This document shows, piece after piece, positions 33,905 through 45,344 of a stretch of 64,000 nt of DNA (position 1 is its first letter; every line of letters starts with the position of its first letter). The position numbers were made by a program, and so were the translations under genes. The notes below the pieces were generated by a model. The model had not been told where the DNA came from and searched no databases. It worked only from the letters and a program-made list of their open reading frames with translations. Source of the stretch: Metellina segmentata (taxonomy: Eukaryota > Arthropoda > Arachnida > Araneae > Tetragnathidae). The stretch covers positions 18,274,018-18,338,017 of the forward strand of contig OX375872.1 of the NCBI GenBank assembly GCA_947359465.1, in the 5' to 3' direction.

Positions 33905-34625
33905 ATGAAGGGTCTTAACTGCTTAAGGTGTATATACACACTAGAAATTATGAAAATTGACCAGAATATATCGATGTATTTATTATTAATTCAAAGTATT
34001 TTCCTTAGCTTTCAAATGATACCAATATGTCTTAAAAATATTCAAAATCATTTTCAAGTTACAAGGGTTTTTGTTAGGTGCTCTATGCAAACATGTTTCC
34101 AAAACTTTAAACTCAATTTCTGAAGAAATGTATTTTTGCAACATGATGCTTTGTTCAAACAGTGATAACTCAACAACGATCTATTATAATTACTTGGTAT
34201 CATTACGATCATTATAATACGTATGATATTTTGATTCATATTCAAATTTATTAGTTAAGAAACGAATATTTTATTGATTTTTAAGTGTAACAATTCCTAA
34301 AAAAAAAAATCTAGATTTTTTTTAGACTTTCTTCGTGAGAAATTTTGTCAAAAAACCGATTCTTTCTAGCAGTTTGATGGAGGGTCAAAACATGAAGAAT
34401 AATATTAGGCATAATTTTCAACAATAATTGTCTTTCTGAACAAATTAGAATTTGAGACATCACTGTTCAAAAAACTGGTTATTAGTTAATTATATCTAAA
34501 TTAGGTAATTAATGAGTAGCTTAATTAGAATTATTCCCACTAAAATGAGTTTTAGCATAAACCAATAATCAAATGAAATCAATGTGAAAAACTGGATTTT
34601 TAAAGTCAAAATAAAAAACAAATGT
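33905..34625 (-). repeat. Dispersed repeat R1, uninterrupted inverted copy
   Basis: In reverse complement it matches 1415-1981 joined to 3394-3515 in the same block order, including the empty counterpart of the Tc1 insertion site. No coding content. The class is unknown. Confidence 0.7.
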
Positions 34626-35017
34626 TCTATCTACTGTATACATACATCTTAACATAATGAGGAAATGGTCATTAGTTTACAAAATGGCTAATCTAGACCA
34701 TCTAAATAAGAGCGTTCTTATTACGAATAATATATCCTGAGATGTAGCAGGTTTATAACACATCTTTGGAGAATTTGTAGCTTGAAATAATTTCCCTATT
34801 GCTCACTTAATATTTGCGAGAAGACTTTGTATAAACTTTTAAAGCATGATTTTGCGATGTATTTACAAGACAGGAGAAGTCTATAAAATTTAGAATTCAA
34901 AGATAATTATACTTTGCAAATTTTAGTCAAGTTTCAGCAGAAGAGAAAAAAAAAGAATTTCTTCAGTCAAATTCAAGTTGAAACTATACAAGGCAATGCA
35001 TGTTCGATATGCTTTAT

Positions 35018-35270
35018 TATTAGTTAATGTTGATAACTGCATTGCTACGGATTGAATAGATGATGAAAGTTTATGCAAAATAAATTTGCATATATTGCCT
35101 TAGACGATTTTTCAAATATGAGTCGAACTATACGAGTTGTTATTAGTTAATGTGGATAACGTCGTGGCTACTATGTATTTAGACGATGAAAGTTTATAAA
35201 AAATAAATTAATATACATTACGTTAGACATCTGTTAAAATATGAGAATATGCATATGTTATTAATTAAAA
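35018..35270 (+). repeat. ~128-bp tandem repeat, two units
   Basis: TTATTAGTTAATGTTGATAA, CTGCATTGCTACG, GATGATGAAAGTTTATG..AAAATAAATT and GCCTTAGACGATTTTTC recur about 128 bp on with mutations. A third unit has barely begun. Nothing else is recognisable from 34626 to 35890. Confidence 0.75.
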
Positions 35271-36223
35271 TAACTATTAGAAAATCTATTTTATGTAACA
35301 ATTATTATAAAAAATATATTTCTCTATAATTTAAATAATTACGATTATTATATGCATACTTTTGTTTATACACAGTTCATATCAACTAAGTTTCCACATG
35401 ATACATTAAAGTCTACAGGTTAAAAACGAAAACAGAGATCCTTGCTACACACAAATGAAAGTAATAACTACTCAGTATTTTGATTTATAGATTGTCAAGT
35501 TCTCTATTCCAAATAATTCAAAATAAAGTACAAAATTTTGCTCAATAGGCATTTCATCTGGACAGAGAAGAGAAAAAGTCTCTAAATGGCTCTAATGGCG
35601 AATAAATGTTCAAATTACTTTACAAAATACTGTAATTCTGACAGTCACATCACGTAATGAAATATTAGGTCTTACACATATTAAAACATCATAGGTGATC
35701 TATGTTCAAAGAGTAACATAACGACACTTATAGTTACTTCTAGTTCTTAATCTAAAAGTACATAGCCAACTATCCTCGTCGAAAACAAAACAGACATTCC
35801 CGAAGCAGATAACTCAGTCACAAAAATGGCACGTTAAAAAGGGACAGTAAATACTGAGTGTTGCTGCATAGAACCCTTAAAAGTGACCAATTAAGAGAAC
35901 GGTTAATTGGAAAGAGCAATTAATTTACCCTGGGTCGCCTTTTCGACAGTCTCTGTTTCTGCGCAGAAGCATCAAAGTTTCCGAAATGCCCGTACAACAT
36001 GTGAAGGTCCGTCCTCGGCTGGTCAGCAACAGGCGTCAGTCTGCCCCGGTCACCCGCTGCCCCTGGCACCGCCGTCGCTTTGGGGGCCCCGGGCACTCTG
36101 GGGTCCTCGTGGTGGATAATTGTTTTGGAAGTGAAAAATCACCCGCGAATCTCTCCCGGAGACTTTAGACACACGATCTGTCTGCTACCTTGCCTGCTGC
36201 ATCTCTTAGCCCGGAAGAGATCG

Positions 36224-36236
36224 GTTGCCTAGCAAC
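36224..36236. promoter_or_regulatory. Perfect X-box (RFX-type) palindrome
   Basis: GTTGCCTAGCAAC is the ideal inverted-repeat site of RFX-family transcription factors, which drive ciliary genes across animals. It lies in the CpG-rich island. Binding is inferred from the motif alone. Confidence 0.6.
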
Positions 36237-36268
36237 GGATGCTGGTGCGCCCGCGTGTTGGACACTGG

Positions 36269-36290
36269 CACGTGAGAAGAGCTACACGTG
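36269..36290. promoter_or_regulatory. Two CACGTG E-boxes
   Basis: CACGTG at 36269-36274 and again at 36285-36290, 16 bp apart, 33-49 bp after the X-box. Candidate bHLH sites (Myc/Max, USF or clock type). Confidence 0.4.
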
Positions 36291-36477
36291 GCCGCCACCT
36301 AGCCTCTGTTGCCACCCACTTCCCATAAATTAACCGCCTGGTTCGGGAATTTCCCCAGCTTGGTTCTGCCATTAGGAAATTAATTTAGAAAGAAACGGTT
36401 ATCCTAGTCTTACCTTTCGAGCAACAGGTACTTTTTTAACATCCGGATTCCAAGCTCCTGCAGTGGGGCCCATCACT

Positions 36478-39470
36478 TTCTACAAATTAACGTTCTTCTT
36501 GAAAGATTATTTATTATCTTGTATTTATGTATGCATACAAGGATTTTTTGGCTTTCAGAAAGTGACATAATCTTGCTTTTGAAGCAACATGTGGTTTCAT
36601 CAATATTGCGCCATTCATTTACATTTTCACTGCTTCCCTTATTAGTTTCCTCTGGAGAATTCCGTACTTGTTTTTATAGTTGGAATGTATCCAGCAATAA
36701 TTATTTTCGTGCTTTCAGAAACGATATCTTCATGGTTCTAATCATACTTTTAAAGCAACTTGTGGTTTTTATACAAATTTAAACATTTCCATGTTGGTTA
36801 CACATGTTAACCACTTTTTAATAAATTAACGGTATCCTTAGAGAGTTCATCTCGTTTTTATCGTTGGAATGCATCGAGTAATAATTTCTTTGAGCTTTCA
36901 GAAAAAGATGTCTTCTCCAATATTCCTTTCGCTAATCAAATTTTCGCACTTTTATGCTGTTTAAGGTAGCTAAAGTCAATTGAATTAATGTCCTCTTCTG
37001 TCATTTGTTGGAATATATCCAGCAGGACAATTTAGAGCATTTGTTTAAAGATATGTTTCCCTTATCTTGATTTTAAAGCAACATGTGGTTTTTATCCAAA
37101 TTGAAGCAAATTCATGCTTTTTATACAGTTCAACCATTTTCCATAAATTTTAACATTTTCCTAGAGATTTTATCTCTTGTTTCTATCATTTGAATACATA
37201 GAACAGAAATATTTCGACTTTCAAAAAAGAAATGTACTCTCTCATCTTGCATAATAGCAACACGTGGTTTTTATAAAACCTAAAAAAAATATACGTAATT
37301 CTCTACTGTTAAAAGAAAATATACAGGTCAACTACTCTTTCATAACTTAACACAATTTTCAGAGAATTACTCTTCTCTGGATTCGGAATGTATCCAACAG
37401 AAATTAATTTCGACTTTCAGAAACGGGCATATTTTTAAATCTTTCCTTTAAAATAACTTGTGGTTTTATCATACTTGCCAAAATGCAGCACTTCCATGTT
37501 ATTTTAAGTGCAAACAGGTTAACCACTTTCCGTATTAACATCATATTAAGAGAATTGTCTATGTCATCGGAATATATCCAACAGAAATCTATTTCAACTT
37601 TCACTAAAGGTGATATTTTTTTCTAATCCTGCATTTAAAGTAACACATGGTTTTATCATACCAGTTGAAATCCAGCATTTCCATATTATTTTTAATGTAT
37701 ACGGCTCAATAACTTACCACATATTAGCATCCTACTTAGAGAATTCATCTTATCTATGTCGTCAGAATGGATCCAACATGATTTTATTTATGCTTTCCGA
37801 AAGTAAGACGTATTTTCTAATCATGCCATTAAAGCGACATTTGGTTTCATCATTTATGCGCATTATAAATCTGTGCATCTCCATACTGTTATAAGAGTTA
37901 TACAAGGCTACTACTTTCTAAAAATTAACACTCTCGTAAGAGAATTTATCTTGTCTATGTCGTTGTGAAATGTATCTTACGAGAATTTATTTGGACTTTC
38001 AGAAAAGAGATGTCTTGCCTCAAATCATGCTTTAGTTTACCAAATTTGCGCATTTACATATTGTTTTAGAATACTCAGATCAACGACTATCCGTTAATTA
38101 TCAACCTCTTTCCCTGTGTTTATTGTTGGAATGCATCCAACATGACTTTGGGGCTTTCGGTAAAATATACGTTTTTTCTAATCTTGTTTTAAGCAACATG
38201 AGATTTTTATCATGCCTGTCATATCTATGCATTTCCACTCTAATATAACAGGTTAATGACTTTAAGCAAATTAACGTCTTCTGAATGGTATTTGAATTCG
38301 TTTTTAGCATAAAAATGTATCCAACAGGAATGTTTGAGCTTTCAGAAAACTGTTTTTAATGTAACTGGTGGTTTCTACCATACCTGATGTATTTGTGCAT
38401 TGTTTGCTGTTTTAAGTATACATGTCAACTACTTTCCTTAAATTAACACCCTCTTTAAAGAATTAAAAACTTGTTTTCATTGTTGGAAGGTATACAGCAA
38501 GCATTTTTAGGGTTTTCAGACAAGATATCTATCCTCTAATCCAGGGCTCGAAATACCCGGGTGCACATGAAAATAAAATTGTGCACCTAAATTTTTCCCG
38601 CTAGGTGCATGCCGTGCACCTAACTTTAAAAAGGGGGAGGGTACGCTTTATGTTATTTTGATGCTTGAACAAACTATTAGTATTGACCTATCTCGCTCTA
38701 AAGGAGCTTAATTAAAATTCCTAATTACACACTATGCGAAAACAAAATCGCTGGGACTTAACGGGTTTATACAGGAGGAAGGTTTACTTGTGCCACTGAC
38801 ACCAAAACTTTTACGATGATCGAAACGTTTTCCAGAAGGCTCTTTTCAAGCGACAATTGTGCGCCGGAGAAGGGATATTTTAGATGTTGAAATTTTTTTT
38901 ATTTACTATTTACTACTAACCTATCTAAACATACCCAACTAATAAAGCAGTTTACATTATATCAATGCTCTTATATTACGTTTTTTTAATGTGCACCTAA
39001 AATATAACCTGTGCACCTAATTTAAAAACTTAGGTGCACCTGTATTGAAAAATCTATTCCGAGGCCTGCTCTAATCTTCCTTTTAAAGTAACATATGGAT
39101 TTATCATACCTGACAAAATGAAGCACTTCCATATTAGTTATTTTAAGCGTATACAGTTCAATCACTTTTCATACATCAACATCTTGTTTAGAGAATTTAT
39201 CTTGTCATTGTCGTCGGAATGCATACAAAAGGATCAGTTTAGACTTTCAGCAAATGGATATATTTTATAATCTTGCTTTTAAAGTAACGTGTGTTTTTAT
39301 CATACCTGTCAGAAGCACTTCTATAATATATTTAAATGTATACAAATCAATCCTTCACTATAAAGTGGTATTGTCTTTAGATAATATTTATCTTGTCTGT
39401 GTCGTTGGAATGTGTGCAACAATAATTTAACTGTTTTTCATAAAAGTCTTCTCAAATCATGTTTTAAAGG
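36478..39470 (+). repeat. ~190-bp diverged satellite array, about 14 units
   Basis: The landmark GTTGGAATGTATCCAACA (with variants) recurs near 36682, 36860, 37010, 37190, 37383, 37567, 37762, 37960, 38125, 38308, 38482, 39208 and 39400. Each is followed by a TTT..ACTTTCAGAAA block, a TCTTGCTTTTAAAGCAACAT, GTGGTTTTATCATACC block and a TTAACAT-CTTTAGAGAATTT block. Units differ by tens of percent, so the array is old. Short frames within it are by-products. A hAT-like element sits in the last third. Confidence 0.9.
38542..39068. mobile_element. hAT-like element with perfect 8-bp target duplication
   Basis: 527 bp flanked by CTCTAATC on both sides (38534-38541, 39069-39076). Ends are CAGGGCTCGAAATA and, in reverse, CAGGCCTCGGAATA. 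The motif GTGCACCTAA or its inverse AGGTGCAC appears about eight times, near both ends, and could be the transposase binding site. No transposase frame. It interrupts the ~190-bp satellite. Confidence 0.92.
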
Positions 39471-39586
39471 CAGACCCGTACTGTGCCTTTAAATGATACC
39501 TAAAACTTTTAGGGTTAGGCGTGAAATTTGTGTTTTAGGAGTATATACATGCCATCACCACTTCCCCTAAATTTGCATTATCTTAA

Positions 39587-39787
39587 TAATCCAAGGGATT
39601 TCGACGAGATATCTCGTTCATTCAAATCTGATCAATTTTGCATGTGTGGAGATATGTTGTCATCACGAAATGCCAATTCTTTGATGATGACGAGATCAAG
39701 ATAATGTCAGTTTCCTTCTAATGGCGAGATAGCTCGTCCGTCAAAATCTGGTCAGTTTCGATAATGACGAGACAACTATCAAGAGAG
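39587..39787 (+). mobile_element. M1 miniature element, complete
   Basis: TTAA at 39583-39586 and 39788-39791. Left end TAATCCAAGGGATTTCGACG; the right end CAACTATCAAGAGAG is eroded. About four monomers, including the shared shortened one (GACGAGATCAAGATAATGTC). Confidence 0.82.
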
Positions 39788-39895
39788 TTAAGATAACTCT
39801 CTCTTTTTATCATTTACATCTTTCTAACACAAATAAATATTTTAGGTTTCCCAAATATGATATATCTCCTCTAAATTTGTTTTAACCCTTTTAGG

Positions 39896-40262
39896 GGTTC
39901 ACACGCATAATTCTACCTTTCAAACTAGTCTTCTACTGTATGACTTCTCACCAATTTTGATCTTTACCAATACAATCTATTCAAAGGATTCTATAATAAT
40001 GAAAGCAACAATATGTCTATTCTAAGGGAGGGAAGGATTCTCAATTCAAAGGAAAGGACCAATAGAATCCTTCCAGAGTCTATTTTACAGAATGGCACAA
40101 CATAATCGTTCAAAAGAAGAGTTATATTACGAGGAAAGGACAGATAGAATATTTCTTACCGTAGAAAGATTCTGGATTTTTAGAAAGAGTTTATTGAACG
40201 TGAGGTGGGGGTTTAGATAAATATTTACTACCCTTCTTGGAAATATTGCGACGGTCAAAAGG
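39896..40262 (+). mobile_element. M2 miniature element, complete
   Basis: TTAA at 39892-39895 and 40263-40266. Left end CCCTTTTAGGGGTTCACACG, CATAATTCTACCTTTCAA; monomers; right-end block GAACGTGAGGTGGGGGTTTA and GCGACGGTCAAAAGG. Confidence 0.82.
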
Positions 40263-40307
40263 TTAAAATCAACGTATTGTTTTGATCATACCTACAAACG
40301 TTTGACC

Positions 40308-40593
40308 TTCAGGTTGTCTTTAGATATCTCGTCAAAGGTAAAACTGACCATATCTTCATAGACGAGGTATCTCACCATTAGTAGAAAACTGACTAGATCT
40401 GGATGTACAAGGTATCTCGTCATTAGAAAAACTGACCAGATCTTGATGCACACGATATCTCGTCATTGGAAAAACTGACCAGATCTTGATCTCGTCATAA
40501 AAAAATCGTCAGTATCTTTAAGAAGAGGTATCGACATAAGCAAAACTGGTCAGACCTTGATGGGCGAGATATCTCGTCGAACCCACTTGGAGG
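40308..40593 (-). mobile_element. M1 miniature element, reverse, ~6 monomers
   Basis: Starts GACCTTCAGGTTGTCTTTAG and ends GTCGAACCCACTTGGAGGG, followed by TTATT rather than TTAA. The unit AAAACTGACCAGATCTTGAT recurs about 50 bp apart. Confidence 0.82.
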
Positions 40594-40974
40594 GTTATTC
40601 ATGAATAACTTGATAAATTTAACTTCTTTACGCGAGTGAATGTATCATAAGTCCAAGTTTGTGTCACATTTTATGTACATAATTCGCCCTAATTCCTCCC
40701 CCCAAAAAAGAGCCCTAAGTTTCGAGATTTCGCATATAGAATACTGTCATTTTTCAAAGTTGACAGGTATGGCTTTATCGGTGGTAGAGTGAGAGTTAAA
40801 ATATTCAAAACACCGGGATGTCTTTTTCAGTTCAGCGTGAGGTACCCAAAGTAGCTATCGTTGATAGCAACATTTGCATACGTAATGTGTTGAAAGGGAA
40901 GGAAAAATTGTAGGAATCGTCAAAATTACGGGTTATTTCCGCGAAGAAACTACTTATCGTTGTTCAATATTGTA

Positions 40975-41185
40975 TATGCAGACTCGTAATTTAAAAAAAG
41001 TTTAGAAGCGTGAAATAGATCAATAAAGCAGTTTTGTTTGGATTCCTCTTTCCAGACTATCAATATGATAGTATACTAGCCATACGAAAGATGTGTTATT
41101 AGGCCATGCAGAGTCGTAAGTAAAAAAAGTCAGCAGCGTGAGAGATCAATACAGTAGTTTTGTTTGAATTCCTGTTTCCTAATGC
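40975..41185 (+). repeat. ~125-bp two-copy duplication
   Basis: The block ATGCAGACTCGTAATTTAAA, AAAAGTTTAGAAGCGTGAAA, TCAATAAAGCAGTTTTGTTT recurs with mutations near 41104. Bases 40597-40974 show nothing recognisable. Confidence 0.7.
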
Positions 41186-41217
41186 ATTCTATCATTTTAA
41201 TAATAACCCTTACGAAA

Positions 41218-41402
41218 AATTTGTATGAAATTCTATACAAAATTCTATAAATATTCTACAGAATTCTATAAAAATTTATAGAATTTTATAAAAAATTCTA
41301 TACAAATCTATAAAAATTTTAATAGAATTCCACAAAAATATTTATGGAATTCTATGAAAATTTTTATCGAACTCTATAAAAATATATCTGTTCTATAGAT
41401 AC
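41218..41402. repeat. AT-rich minisatellite around AGAATTCTATAAAAATTT
   Basis: About ten imperfect 17-22 bp units based on AATTCTATAAAAATTTATAG. Each contains the palindrome GAATTC or ATAGAATTCTAT. Confidence 0.85.
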
Positions 41403-41705
41403 TGTGATTTTTTTATTGTGTGTTCCTTACCAGGATCAAATGTTTTGGCCTAGTTGGTTTCCGAGATTGTGGAGGAGCGTATAATTCCTATTTAAGTTGG
41501 TACAAAAGCTGTAACTTTTGTTTTTTAAATGTTTTTCCTATGAACTTCGTGTCTGTGGAGACGTTATCTCCGAACCCAAAAATTGGATTCTAAATCTAAA
41601 TTTTGACCTTTTCTCTGAAATTATTAATGTACTTTTAAACGACAGTGTAGCAAAATTATTAAGATAGTAAAAAAATATCCTCTCCAAAAATTTTTTAGGT
41701 AGGCA

Positions 41706-41835
41706 TTTTAATCAGTGTCGTACTGGAGCAACACATAGGGGTATTGGAGACGGTCCGGGATCAATCCCAAAGGGAAAGAACCAAGAACAATACCACGTCA
41801 CTTTAAACCACGGTCAGATGACGAGAGAATACTTT
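41706..41835 (-). mobile_element. SINE 3' fragment, reverse
   Basis: AATCAGTGTCGTACTGGAGC, AACACATAGGGGTATTGGAG, ACGGTCCGGGATCAATCCCA and CACGGTCAGATGACGAGAG match the reverse of the SINE 3' half. Confidence 0.8.
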
Positions 41836-42281
41836 TGAAACTACCGAGGATTAAAAAATCGAAACAGATTCGAAACAAGAAAAACCGTTCTTGTGTCGGT
41901 AAAATAGTCTTTTCATAATTGATTGCGTTTTAAGTAATCTGAAATAACGTATTTCTCAATCAGTTCAAAATGGGACTTTTTTTCTGTTAAGTATGCTACT
42001 CTCTCCATAGAAGAAACTAATCAAGGACAATTCTGTTTCGTTTTAGAGATGATCAAACGTAGAGAGCTAATTATGAGAGTTTGATTAGCAAGAGCTACTT
42101 TCATTAATTAATCGCAATTCCACCAACAAAGTCAATAGTTTAAAACATTTGTCTGTCTTTATCTTGAGGCGACTTGTGATGTGATTAGAAAGTGTTTCTT
42201 AGTTCGCATTCTATTCGTCTGAAGGAAAGGAAGTTTCCCCTCGACATAATTAAAATAAGTTTTCTCCTGCCTGTTTTAAAA

Positions 42282-42282
<1 letters not shown>

Positions 42283-42368
<86 letters not shown>
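42283..42368. repeat. (TA)43 microsatellite
   Basis: Uninterrupted TA run of 86 bp. Confidence 0.98.
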
Positions 42369-42372
<4 letters not shown>

Positions 42373-42388
42373 CATCCAGTCATTCCAG

Positions 42389-42950
42389 AATTCTGCTTGA
42401 ACTATTATTTCATTTACTTGAATTTGTGGTATGCTTTCGTAGTAAATGCGTAATGATACAAATTTAAATGCTGACTAAGCATTGCATCAAGTAACACTTG
42501 TAATTGAACCAATTTAATATTTCAAATATTTAAATATAACATCAATAAAAAAACATTCTATGCTTTTTTTAAAGGTATTGGTAAATATTGTTTGAAGTTA
42601 TTGTTTTGGGCAGTTTAAAGGCTGAACATTTTTTTTCAAGAATGATTGGCACATTCTGTATATTTTAAATACGTTATTTAAATATATTTAACCTTCCAAG
42701 TGGGTTTGACGAGATATCTCGTCCATCAAGATCTGAACAACTTTGCAAATGACGAAATATTTCGTCATCAAGTTGTTACTGATTTTCATTTCAATTTTCA
42801 ATCATGATGAGTCAAGGGTCATTTTTTTTCCAAATAACGAGATATCTCGTCCATCAAGGTATGGTAAGTTTTGCCAATGACGCAAATACGTTTCAAATAA
42901 CGAGATATCTCGTCCATCAAGATATGGTAAGTTTTGCCAATGATGCAAAT
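42389..42950 (+). repeat. Paralogous block D1, copy 1, ending in an M1 element
   Basis: Bases 42389-42690 match 49028-49327 almost base for base (CAGAATTCTGCTTGAACTAT through TTAAATATATTTAACC), and the match continues into the M1 element at 42692. This copy then has a 62-bp tandem doubling (CAAATAACGAGATATCTCGT, CCATCAAG.TATGGTAAGTTT) and lacks the M1 right end. Confidence 0.9.
42692..42950 (+). mobile_element. M1 element, right end lost
   Basis: TTAA (42688-42691), left end CCTTCCAAGTGGGTTTGACG and four to five monomers. It stops in GCCAATGATGCAAATAT without the GGAGGG terminus. Part of block D1. Confidence 0.85.
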
Positions 42951-43965
42951 ATATATTTGTATGTGGTATATATACAATATCCCCAAAATCGTTTCAGTCT
43001 CAATAATATTTCAAAGCGTACTTTTATTTTTGTATCACCCTTCAAACCTCATTAATTTCACATTTTAAGTATGAGTAAATTTTCGTCAAAGTACTAACAT
43101 ATGCATCCAAAACATTTATTTTAGAAATTTAAAAGTTGTATTGAATACTAAAACAGGAGATATTAATACACTGTGCACAAAAAACTGAAATACAAGTTGT
43201 GTACTTTTGTGACAGTTTCTTTCCAGTCTTGACAACATTTTACAATATTTTGACAATATTTCCAAAACCTTTCCAGACCTGATAATATTTCAAAGCGTAC
43301 TCCCCATTTTTATACATTTCCCTCTAAATATACTGATTGTAGTATATTTTATCTATTAGCAAATTTTCGTAAATGGATTATCATATGTATCACAAACATT
43401 TATTTTAGAAACTTTAAATTGTGTAGAATACTAAAATAGGGAACATTCATTCATTCTTTACAAATTACTGAAATAAGTGTGTCAATTTTGTCCCTGAATT
43501 TAAAAAACGTAATTACCGCACACCCCCACCAATATCCGACAAATCTTTCAGTCTTGAAAATATTTCAAAGCCTATTCCCCATTTTGTATAGTTCCCTAAA
43601 GATTCACTAGTTGCACATGAGTTACTTGTTAGTAAAATTTCCTAAACGTACTATACTAACATAAGCATCATAAACAAGAATATTAAAAATTTAAATATTT
43701 CATGAATGATTTAAAGTTGTACTGAACATGGAAATAGGAAACAAACATATCACGCTGTAGAAATTACAGAATTATAACGTGTGTACAATTTTGTCATAGT
43801 GCAGCTGAATTTAAAAAACATAAATTCCCCACAGCACCAAAATGTGTTTTCCCCAACAAATATCTCCAAAATCTTTTCAATCGTGACAATATTTCAAAGC
43901 GCACTCCCCATTTTGTATTTTCTCTTACATATTTCCATATCCTTAACATACTTTTCAATAACAAG
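42951..43965 (+). repeat. ~290-bp tandem array, four units
   Basis: The block TATTTCAAAGCGTACTCCCC, ATTTTGTATA recurs near 43009, 43290, 43565 and 43890. Other shared blocks: AAATTTTCGTAAA, CACAAACATTTATTTTAGAA and GAATACTAAAATAGG. An isolated inverted unit lies at 45345-45525. Confidence 0.88.
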
Positions 43966-44394
43966 CTACTTTTAAGCTTTCGTTTTGATTTTGCCGGGAC
44001 GCTTCAGGGAAATCGAATAATTTGTAGTTAGACGCTGGCTCAAAAAATAAGGCTTCAGCGGTTCGCGTTTTTTCCTTTCCTCTTTTTTGTGGAAGGAAAC
44101 ATCCTTTCCGTTTCGGCATTTCCAGGAAATGGAAATAGTTTATCGCCGCGTTTCTTCTTGCTCATAGAAGCCCTGCTGGTTGGAGGCTAAATTGAAGTGC
44201 TCCGCGTATAAATATTGTTTTTAAGTCAGTGGAAGGGTAAATTGTTTTTGTTAAGCAGGTGGTGCCTATTTCTCAGGAAAAGATCCCGGATCACTGATTC
44301 CCAGAGGGAACGCGAACCCAGGGAAAAAATATAATTAATCTGTCAAATTTAATTAACATTTGGAATAAAAAATACAACAGCGACAGTGAATTTT
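43966..44394. other. Unique, less AT-rich DNA
   Basis: No repeat relation within the window and no long open frame. Nothing can be assigned. Confidence 0.4.
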
Positions 44395-44734
44395 TAATCA
44401 TGTTCAACTCCAAGTTTGGTTTTAGTTAATCCATTACTAACATCCTCAACCTTGCGCCATAGAGCACAAACAAGTATACCAGCCATGTTTGTTGTTTAAC
44501 CCTCCAAGTGCAATTTCCAATCATGTTTTATCTCCAAATTTGGTCTCTGGTTAATTTATTATTTAACTTTGCGCCATAAAACCCGAACAAATGCACCACC
44601 CATGTTTGTTGTTTTAACCTTCCAAGTGTATGTTTTAATCATACGCTACTACAAGTTTGGTCTTTATTTAATTCAATTTCGAGCCTTGAGCTATAGAATC
44701 GAAACAAAATGCATCAGACATGTTTGTTGTTTAA
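44395..44734 (+). repeat. ~115-bp tandem repeat whose unit ends in an M1 terminus
   Basis: Three units: AATCATG-TCT-CAAGTTTGGT, AACCTTGCGCCATAGA, CATGTTTGTTGTTTAACCCT, CCAAGTG. The first two units end in TTAACCCTCCAAGTG or TTAACCTTCCAAGTG, which is exactly an M1 left terminus. The third leads directly into the full M1 element at 44735. Confidence 0.88.
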
Positions 44735-44958
44735 CCCATGAAGGGCTTTTGACCAGGTATCTCGTCCGTCAACATTTGACGAAATTTACTAATGACGAGA
44801 TACCTTGTCATAAAGATTGAGAATTGTTTATGATGACAAGATCAAGCTCTGGTTAGTTTTTTCCAATAGCGAGATATTTCGTTCATCCAGACCTGGTCAG
44901 TTTTCTTAATGATTGTGTTTTTTATGAGATACCTCATCGGAGACAGTCACCCCAAGGG
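44735..44958 (+). mobile_element. M1 miniature element, complete
   Basis: 224 bp between TTAA copies (44731-44734, 44959-44962). Left end CCCATGAAGGGCTTTTGACC, right end CAGTCACCCCAAGGG. Monomers include the shared shortened form (GATGACAAGATCAAGCTCTG). Confidence 0.85.
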
Positions 44959-45004
44959 TTAATATTTAACAGCTGTAAATTGTCTGAGAGGGTTATTTAT
45001 TTAA

Positions 45005-45193
45005 CTCTCCTGGTGGTTGTTTCGACAAGGTCTCTCGTCATTAGTAAAACTGATCAGATCTTGATCTCGTCATTATTAAAAAATGGTAATCGTTCGGAAT
45101 TCAATAAGCATTCTTTATGGAGAGATACTTTGTCATTAGCAAAATTTTTTAGTTCTTGATTGATGAGATATTTCGTCAAAACGACTTGGAGGG
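45005..45193 (-). mobile_element. M1 miniature element, complete, reverse
   Basis: 189 bp between TTAA copies (45001-45004, 45194-45197). Right end CTCTCCTGGTGGTTGTTTCG, left end CAAAACGACTTGGAGGG. Confidence 0.88.
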
Positions 45194-45344
45194 TTAAAAA
45201 CAGCTATTTTTAAAATATGGCCCTATTAATATTTTTTATCAAACCCACAGACCAGATATAGCTCACCAAATATTTTCACTAGGCTCGATGTCTTTGTTGA
45301 CAGTGAACCTTGGAAGGATTTACCGTCTGACCAGAAAAGGTCCT

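Larger units (their letters stand above)
35890..36425. promoter_or_regulatory. CpG-rich island, candidate promoter or enhancer
   Basis: About 540 bp with GC and CpG content far above the rest of the window; CpG is frequent throughout, densest at 35990-36300. It holds a perfect X-box palindrome and two CACGTG E-boxes. Short frames (35907-36119, 35986-36168) are open but show no domain, so an exon is not claimed. A promoter for a gene outside or undetected in the window is possible. Alternatives are a GC-rich transposon or an exon of a poorly conserved gene. Repeats flank it on the right. Confidence 0.55.

Noticed and set aside
35907..36168. Two overlapping 60-70 aa frames in the CpG-rich island as a first exon
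   Set aside because: Open frames are expected in GC-rich DNA; no domain, no firm splice donor, and no downstream exon was seen.
42192..42467. 91-aa frame with a long Y-I repeat
   Set aside because: It is the translation of the (TA)43 microsatellite.
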